NCBI RefSeq assembly: GCF_000321225.1
Contig: NW_004451676.1
Location: 33,093-97,092, forward strand
Source: Odobenus rosmarus divergens
Lineage: Eukaryota > Chordata > Mammalia > Carnivora > Odobenidae
Direction: 5' to 3'
DNA length: 64,000 nt
Each line of letters opens with the position of its first letter. Position 1 is the stretch's first letter. The position numbers were made by a program, and so were the translations under genes. Shown here piece by piece: positions 59,695-64,000 of this stretch. The notes beneath the pieces are model-generated. The model did no database searches, was not told the DNA's origin, and saw only the letters and a list, made by a program, of their open reading frames with translations.

Positions 59695-59911
59695 ATTTTT
59701 TTAAAGATTTATTTATTTATTTGAGAGAGAGAGAGAATGCAAGCCTGTGGGCAGGGAGTGGGGCAGAGGGAAAGGGAGAGAGAGAATCCTGAAGTAGACT
59801 CCCAGCTGAGTGCAGAGCCCAGTGCATGGTTTAATTGCAAGACTGTGAGATCATGACCTGAGCTGAAATCAAGAGCCGTCCACTTAACTGACTGAGCCAC
59901 CCAGGCACCCT
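59695..59911 (-). repeat. CAN SINE with 10-bp TSD
   Basis: Minus head GGGTGCCTGGGTGGCTCAG, GAGTCTACTTCAGGATTC, CTCTCTCTCTCTC, AAATAAATAAATAAATC tail. TCTATCAAAT is at 59685-59694 and 59912-59921. Confidence 0.95.
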
Positions 59912-60129
59912 TCTATCAAATCTTAAGATTTATCAAGTTATTTGCAGAGGTGCATGCACATTTATCAGGAGTGAAGGACTGATGGAAAAAAAAGCTACTC
60001 TAGACTCAGTATAAACAATTCAAGAACAGAGATATAAGTACCATTTCCAGATGTATCATCTCATTTTCATGTTTCAAATACACACCAATACCATTTTTGA
60101 TAGTACAAATGGAAAGTAAAACTGTATGA

Positions 60130-60305
60130 TGCAAATGGAAAGTGTAGGTTTTTGAAAGCAAAGTTGTATGAATTTTTAATCCATGATAGTCACTATCAGC
60201 TATGTGCCATAGGGCACCTCATTCAATCTTTTAAGGCTTCAATTCCCTTAAGAGAAAGATAATTAAAATACCTATATCAAAGATTATATTAAGGATTAAA
60301 AAAAG
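60130..60305 (+). repeat. MIR element
   Basis: TTGAAAGCAAAGTTGTATGAA, CACTATCAGCTATGTGCCATAGGGCACCTCATTCAATC, AAGGCTTCAATTCCCTTAAG, GATAATTAAAATACCTATATCAAAGATTATATTAAGGATTAAA follow the sense MIR order. AAGATATTAAGGATTAAA is locally duplicated at 60288-60320. Confidence 0.6.
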
Positions 60306-60639
60306 ATATTAAGGATTAAAATATGTATATATAGATTTTTATGCATAATAAGAAATCTGTTATTTTTTTTGCCCATTTTTAAAAATCTAATGGACCACAG
60401 TGTGATTTTTCTGTTGAAACTTATCTTCATGCAGAAAAAAGTATGACCAAGTACAATGACTTAATGTTAAATTTTTCTTTTATTTGAATCTAACTGCCTC
60501 TCACTTTTCTGAAGCATTAAGAATGTTAATTCAACTTCTGGGAAAGGCAACTGCCTAGAAATTATCATTTTTCCTTGAACGGTGGGTCCAAGAAAAGATC
60601 ATAGGCTTTTGGATTTTAATAACTTCCAGCTATATTGAA

Positions 60640-61035
60640 GACATTTGAAAAAGGTGGCAAAGTGTCACTTTTAGTTTTGCCCACATGCAATGACACTCCC
60701 TCAGTAAGAATCATACTTGTCCCAATGACTTCAGACTTCATAAAATGACTTGATTTGACCAGTGAAACAGGAGTGGAAGTGACATGTGTCTTGAGCAGGA
60801 GATTTAAAGGCTAGCTCAAACTACCTTTTAGGTTTCCTCTGCAATGACAACCAACAAAATTCCAGAAGGAAGCTACTCATTTGTGTTGGGTTCTGCAGAA
60901 AAGGAAATATGGAACAGAGCCTAAGCTAACCAATGACAGACATATAGTAGGAAACAAATATTTGTTGTTGTAGTTCTTTACTATTTTAAGGTTATGGCTT
61001 AATATAGAACAAACTAACCTAGTCCTACTGATACA
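60640..61035 (+). repeat. LTR-like old repeat
   Basis: GACCAGTGAAACAGGAGTGG, AAGTGACATGTGTCTTGAGC, CAATGACAACCAACAAAATTCC, GAACAGAGCCTAAGCTAACC, ATGACAGACATATAGTAGG, TTTGTTGTTGTAGTTC, ACTAACCTAGTCCTACTGATAC have the order of a known mammalian LTR-style repeat. Class (MaLR or other) not settled. Confidence 0.4.
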
Positions 61036-63054
61036 AAGATGTGATAGCAATTAAAAAATGAAATTAATGTAAAATACAAAATATGAAATAGTTTAAAGAA
61101 CTGAAATTTAGATACATAAAATATTTATCGCAGATGTCTACTAAGTAGATCAGGTTACTCTACACCTAAAGGAGCTGGAGAAAGAATAGCAAATAAAGCC
61201 TAAACCCAGCAGGAGAAGAGAAATAATAAAAATCAGAGCAGAAATTAATGAAACAGAAATCAAAAGAACAGTAGAACAGATCAACGAAACTAGGAGCTGG
61301 TTCTTTGAAAGAATTAATAAGATTGATAAATCCCTGGCCAGACTTACAAAAAGAAAAGAGAAAGGACCCAAATAAATAAAATCATGACTGAAAGAGGAGA
61401 GATCACAACCAACACCAAAGAAATACAATTATAAAACATATTATAAGCAACTATATGCCAATAAATTAGACAATCTGGAAGAAATGGATGCATTCCTAGA
61501 GATGTATAAACTACCAAAACTGAACCAGGAAGAAACAGAAGACCTGAACAGACCCATAATCAGTAAGGAAATTTAAGCAGTATTAAAAAATCTCCCAACA
61601 AACAAGAGCCCAGGGCCAGATGGCTTCCCAGGGGAATTCTACCAAACTTTTAAAGAAGAATTAATACCTATTGTTCTGAAGCTGTTTCAAAGAATAGAAA
61701 AGGAAGGAAAACTTCCAGACTCATTTTATGACACCAGCATTACCGTGATCCCAAAATCAGACAAAGACCCCATCAAAAAGGAGAACGACAGACCAATATC
61801 CCTGATGAATATGGATGCAAAAATTCTCACCAAAATACTAGCCAATAGGATCCAACAGTATATTAAAAGGATTATTCACCATGACTAAGTGGGGTTTATT
61901 CCTGGGCTGCAAGGGTGATTCAAAATCCACAAATCAATCAATGTGATACACTACAGTCATAAAAGAAAGGAAAAGAACTATATAATACTCTCAATAGATG
62001 CAGAAAAAAGCATTCGACAAAGTGCAGCATCCTTTCTTGATTAAAACTCTTCACAGTGTAGGAATACAGGATATATACCTCAATATCATAAAAGCTATCT
62101 ATGAAAAACCCACAGCGAATATCATTCTCAATGGGGGAAAACTGCAAGCTTTTCATCTGAGGTCAGGAACACAGCAGGGATGTCCACTATCACCACTGCT
62201 GTTCAGCGTAGTACTAGAAGTCCTAGCCTCAGCAATCAGACAACACAAAGAAATAAAAGGCATCCAAATCGGCAAAGAAAAAGTCAAACTGTCAGTCTTT
62301 GTAGATGATATGATACTTTATGTGGAAAATCCAAAAGATTCCACCCCAAAACTGCTAGAACTCATACAGGAATTCAGCAAAGTGGCAGGATATAAAATCA
62401 ATGCATGGAAATCAGTTGCATTTCTATACACCAACAACGAGAGAGAAGAAAAGAGAAATTAAGGAGCCAATCCCATTTACAATTATACCCAATACCATAA
62501 GATACCTAGGAATAAATCTAACCAAAGAGGCAAAGGATCTGTACTCAGAAAACTACAGAATACTCATGAAAGAAATTGAGGAAGACACAAAGAAATGGAA
62601 AAATGTTCCATGCTCATGGACTGGAAGAACAAATATTGTTAAAATGTCAATGCTTCCCAGAGCAATCTACATATTTAATGCAATGCCTATCAAAATACCA
62701 TCACCTTTTTTCACAGAAATGGAACAAATAATTATAAAATTTGTATGGAACCAGAAAAGACCCCAAATAGCCAGAGGAATGTTGAAAAAGAAAACGAAAG
62801 CTGGTAGCATCACAATTCCAGACTTCAAGCTCTATTACAAAGCTGTAATTATCAAGACAGTATGGTACTGGAACAAAAACAAATACATAGATCAATGGAA
62901 CAGAAATGGACCCTCAACTCTATGGTCAACTAATCTTCAACAAAGCAGGAAAGAATATCCAGTGGAAAAAAGAGAGTTTCTTCAACAAATGGTGTTGGGA
63001 AAATTGGACAGCCACATGCAAGAAGAATGAAACTGGACCATTTACTAACACCAT

Positions 63055-63061
63055 ACACACA

Positions 63062-63095
<34 letters not shown>
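63055..63095 (+). repeat. (AC)n microsatellite inside L1 ORF2
   Basis: ACACACAGACACAC.. with about 17 AC units. It lies where L1 ORF2 encodes the C-terminal region and translates as a run of threonine-histidine. Confidence 0.95.
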
Positions 63096-63096
<1 letters not shown>

Positions 63097-63893
63097 GATT
63101 CAGAATGGATGAAAGACCTCAGAGTGAGACAGGAGTCCATCAAAATCCTTGAGGAGAACACAGGCAGCAACCTCCTCGCCCTCAGCTGCAGCTACTTCTT
63201 CGTAGAAACATCGCCAAAGGCAAGGGAAGGGAGGGCAAAAATGAACTATTGGGACTTCATCAACATAAAAAGCTTTTGCACAGCAAAGGAAACAGTCAAC
63301 AAAACCAAAAGACAACCGAGAGAATGGGAGAAGATACTTGCAAATGACATAACAGATAAAGGGCTAGTATCCAAAAATCTATAAAGAACTTATCAAACTC
63401 AACACCCAAGGAACAAATAATCCAATCCAGAAGTGGGCAGAAGACATGAACAGACATTTCTCCAAAGAAGACATCCAAATGGCCAACAGACACATGAAAA
63501 AATTCTCAACGTCACTAGACATCAGGGAAATACAAATCAAAACCACAATGAAATATCACCTCACACCAGACAAAATAGCTAAAATTAACAAGTCAGGAAA
63601 TGACAGATGTTGGCAAGGAGGTGGAGAAAGGGGAACCCTCCTACACTGTTGATGGGAATGCAAACTGGAGCAGCCACTCTGGAAAATGGTATGGAGGTTC
63701 CTCAAACAGTTGAAAGCAGAGCTACCCTACAACCCAGCAACAGCATTACTGGTTATTTACCCCAGAGATACAAATATAGTAATCTGAAGGGGCACCCACA
63801 CCCCAATGTTTATAGCAGCAATGTCCACAATAGCCAAACTAGGGAAAGAGCCCAGATGTCCATCAACAGATGAATGGGTATAGAAGACGTGAG

Positions 63894-63895
<2 letters not shown>

Positions 63896-63929
<34 letters not shown>
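63896..63929 (+). repeat. (AC)n microsatellite inside L1, second
   Basis: About 16 AC units between GAGATAT and AATGGAATATTACGCAGCC, at a place where carnivore L1s often carry a TA-rich simple repeat. Confidence 0.95.
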
Positions 63930-63930
<1 letters not shown>

Positions 63931-64000
63931 GGAATATTACGCAGCCATCAAAAATTGGAATCTTGCCATTTGCAATGACGTGGATGGAACTAGAGGGTAT

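Larger units (their letters stand above)
61190..63995 (+). pseudogene. L1 ORF2 (endonuclease/reverse transcriptase), broken
   Basis: The coding trace gives the pre-RT region ([24 protein letters not shown]), then [12 protein letters not shown] and [21 protein letters not shown]. The RT core follows in the 61998-62462 frame ([11 protein letters not shown] and the active-site block F-V-D-D-M, where most L1s have F-A-D-D). The 62401-63030 frame carries [20 protein letters not shown], and the 63109-63384 frame the C-terminal part. Breaks: in-frame stops TAA 61574, TAA 61886 and TGA 61916; an extra A in the A-run 62004-62009; a shift near 62450; and a shift near 62900. The protein would mobilise L1 RNA by target-primed reverse transcription, but this copy cannot make it. 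Confidence 0.9.
61150..64000 (+). mobile_element. 5'-truncated carnivore L1, runs off right edge
   Basis: Joins non-L1 sequence near 61150 in the middle of ORF2, ahead of the reverse-transcriptase domain. It continues through ORF2 to the C-terminal region (CATCAACAGATGAATGGG, AATGGAATATTACGCAGCC, CGTGGATGGAACTAGAGGG at the window end). The 3'UTR lies outside the window. It is fairly well conserved at the nucleotide level but has in-frame stops and at least three frameshifts, so it is dead. Two (CA)n expansions lie inside it. Confidence 0.93.

Overview
The window is nuclear DNA from a carnivoran mammal. It is dense in the tRNA-derived carnivore SINE (CAN SINE: a tRNA-like head, a CT-rich middle and an A-rich AATAAA-type tail) and in carnivore-type L1 elements. 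The SINE bodies carry the head, 'CTGCTCAGCGGGAAGCCTGC' middle and tail that I associate with arctoid carnivores (bears, seals, mustelids). I see neither the typical young dog SINE nor the typical cat SINE body, so a non-canid caniform is the best guess. This species inference comes from memory of the families and was not searched.

I found no intact host protein-coding gene and no structural RNA gene. The window looks like an AT-rich intergenic or deep intronic stretch filled by successive waves of repeats. The only host-gene-like sequence is a decayed processed copy of the proteasome ubiquitin receptor PSMD4 (about 22.68-23.95 kb, minus strand), plus a short antisense 3'UTR-like retrocopy at 51.6 kb. 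The open reading frames with real protein similarity all belong to L1 (ORF1 at 27.3 kb, ORF2 at 28.5 kb and at 61.2-64 kb), to PSMD4, or to ancient relics of an ERV-L-type provirus (3.8-6.1 kb) and Tigger DNA transposons (3.1 kb and 40.4-44.5 kb).

Layout. 0-0.47 kb: L1 5' end running off the left edge, then a twin-primed inverted L1 with a 10-bp target-site duplication (TSD). 2.3-6.7 kb: L1 3' end, Tigger relic, ERV-L relic, another L1 3' end. 7.5-13.4 kb: seven SINEs, most with readable TSDs. 13.4-22.4 kb: sparse, with one SINE, MIR pieces and an LTR. 22.5-24 kb: SINE split by the PSMD4 retrocopy. 25.5-28.75 kb: a 5'-complete but 3'-truncated L1 with a 17-bp TSD and a 780-N gap. 30.9-38.8 kb: MIRs, SINEs and an LTR. 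40.4-44.5 kb: one Tigger element carrying two L1s and three SINEs. 44.9-45.07 kb: TTCC microsatellite with a 50-N gap. 47.2-52.9 kb: several L1s, a SINE and an L2. 56.4-59.9 kb: SINEs (one pair nested in opposite orientation), a L1 tail, an LTR and a MIR. 61.15-64 kb: a 5'-truncated L1 ORF2 running off the right edge.

The genes do not form a pathway. What the window records is L1 activity: standard target-primed insertions, twin-priming inversions, mobilised SINEs and mRNAs, and one insertion that looks internally primed without poly(A). I found no previously undescribed biological system. The most unusual items are the 3'-truncated L1 with perfect TSDs and the PSMD4 copy lodged inside a SINE tail.
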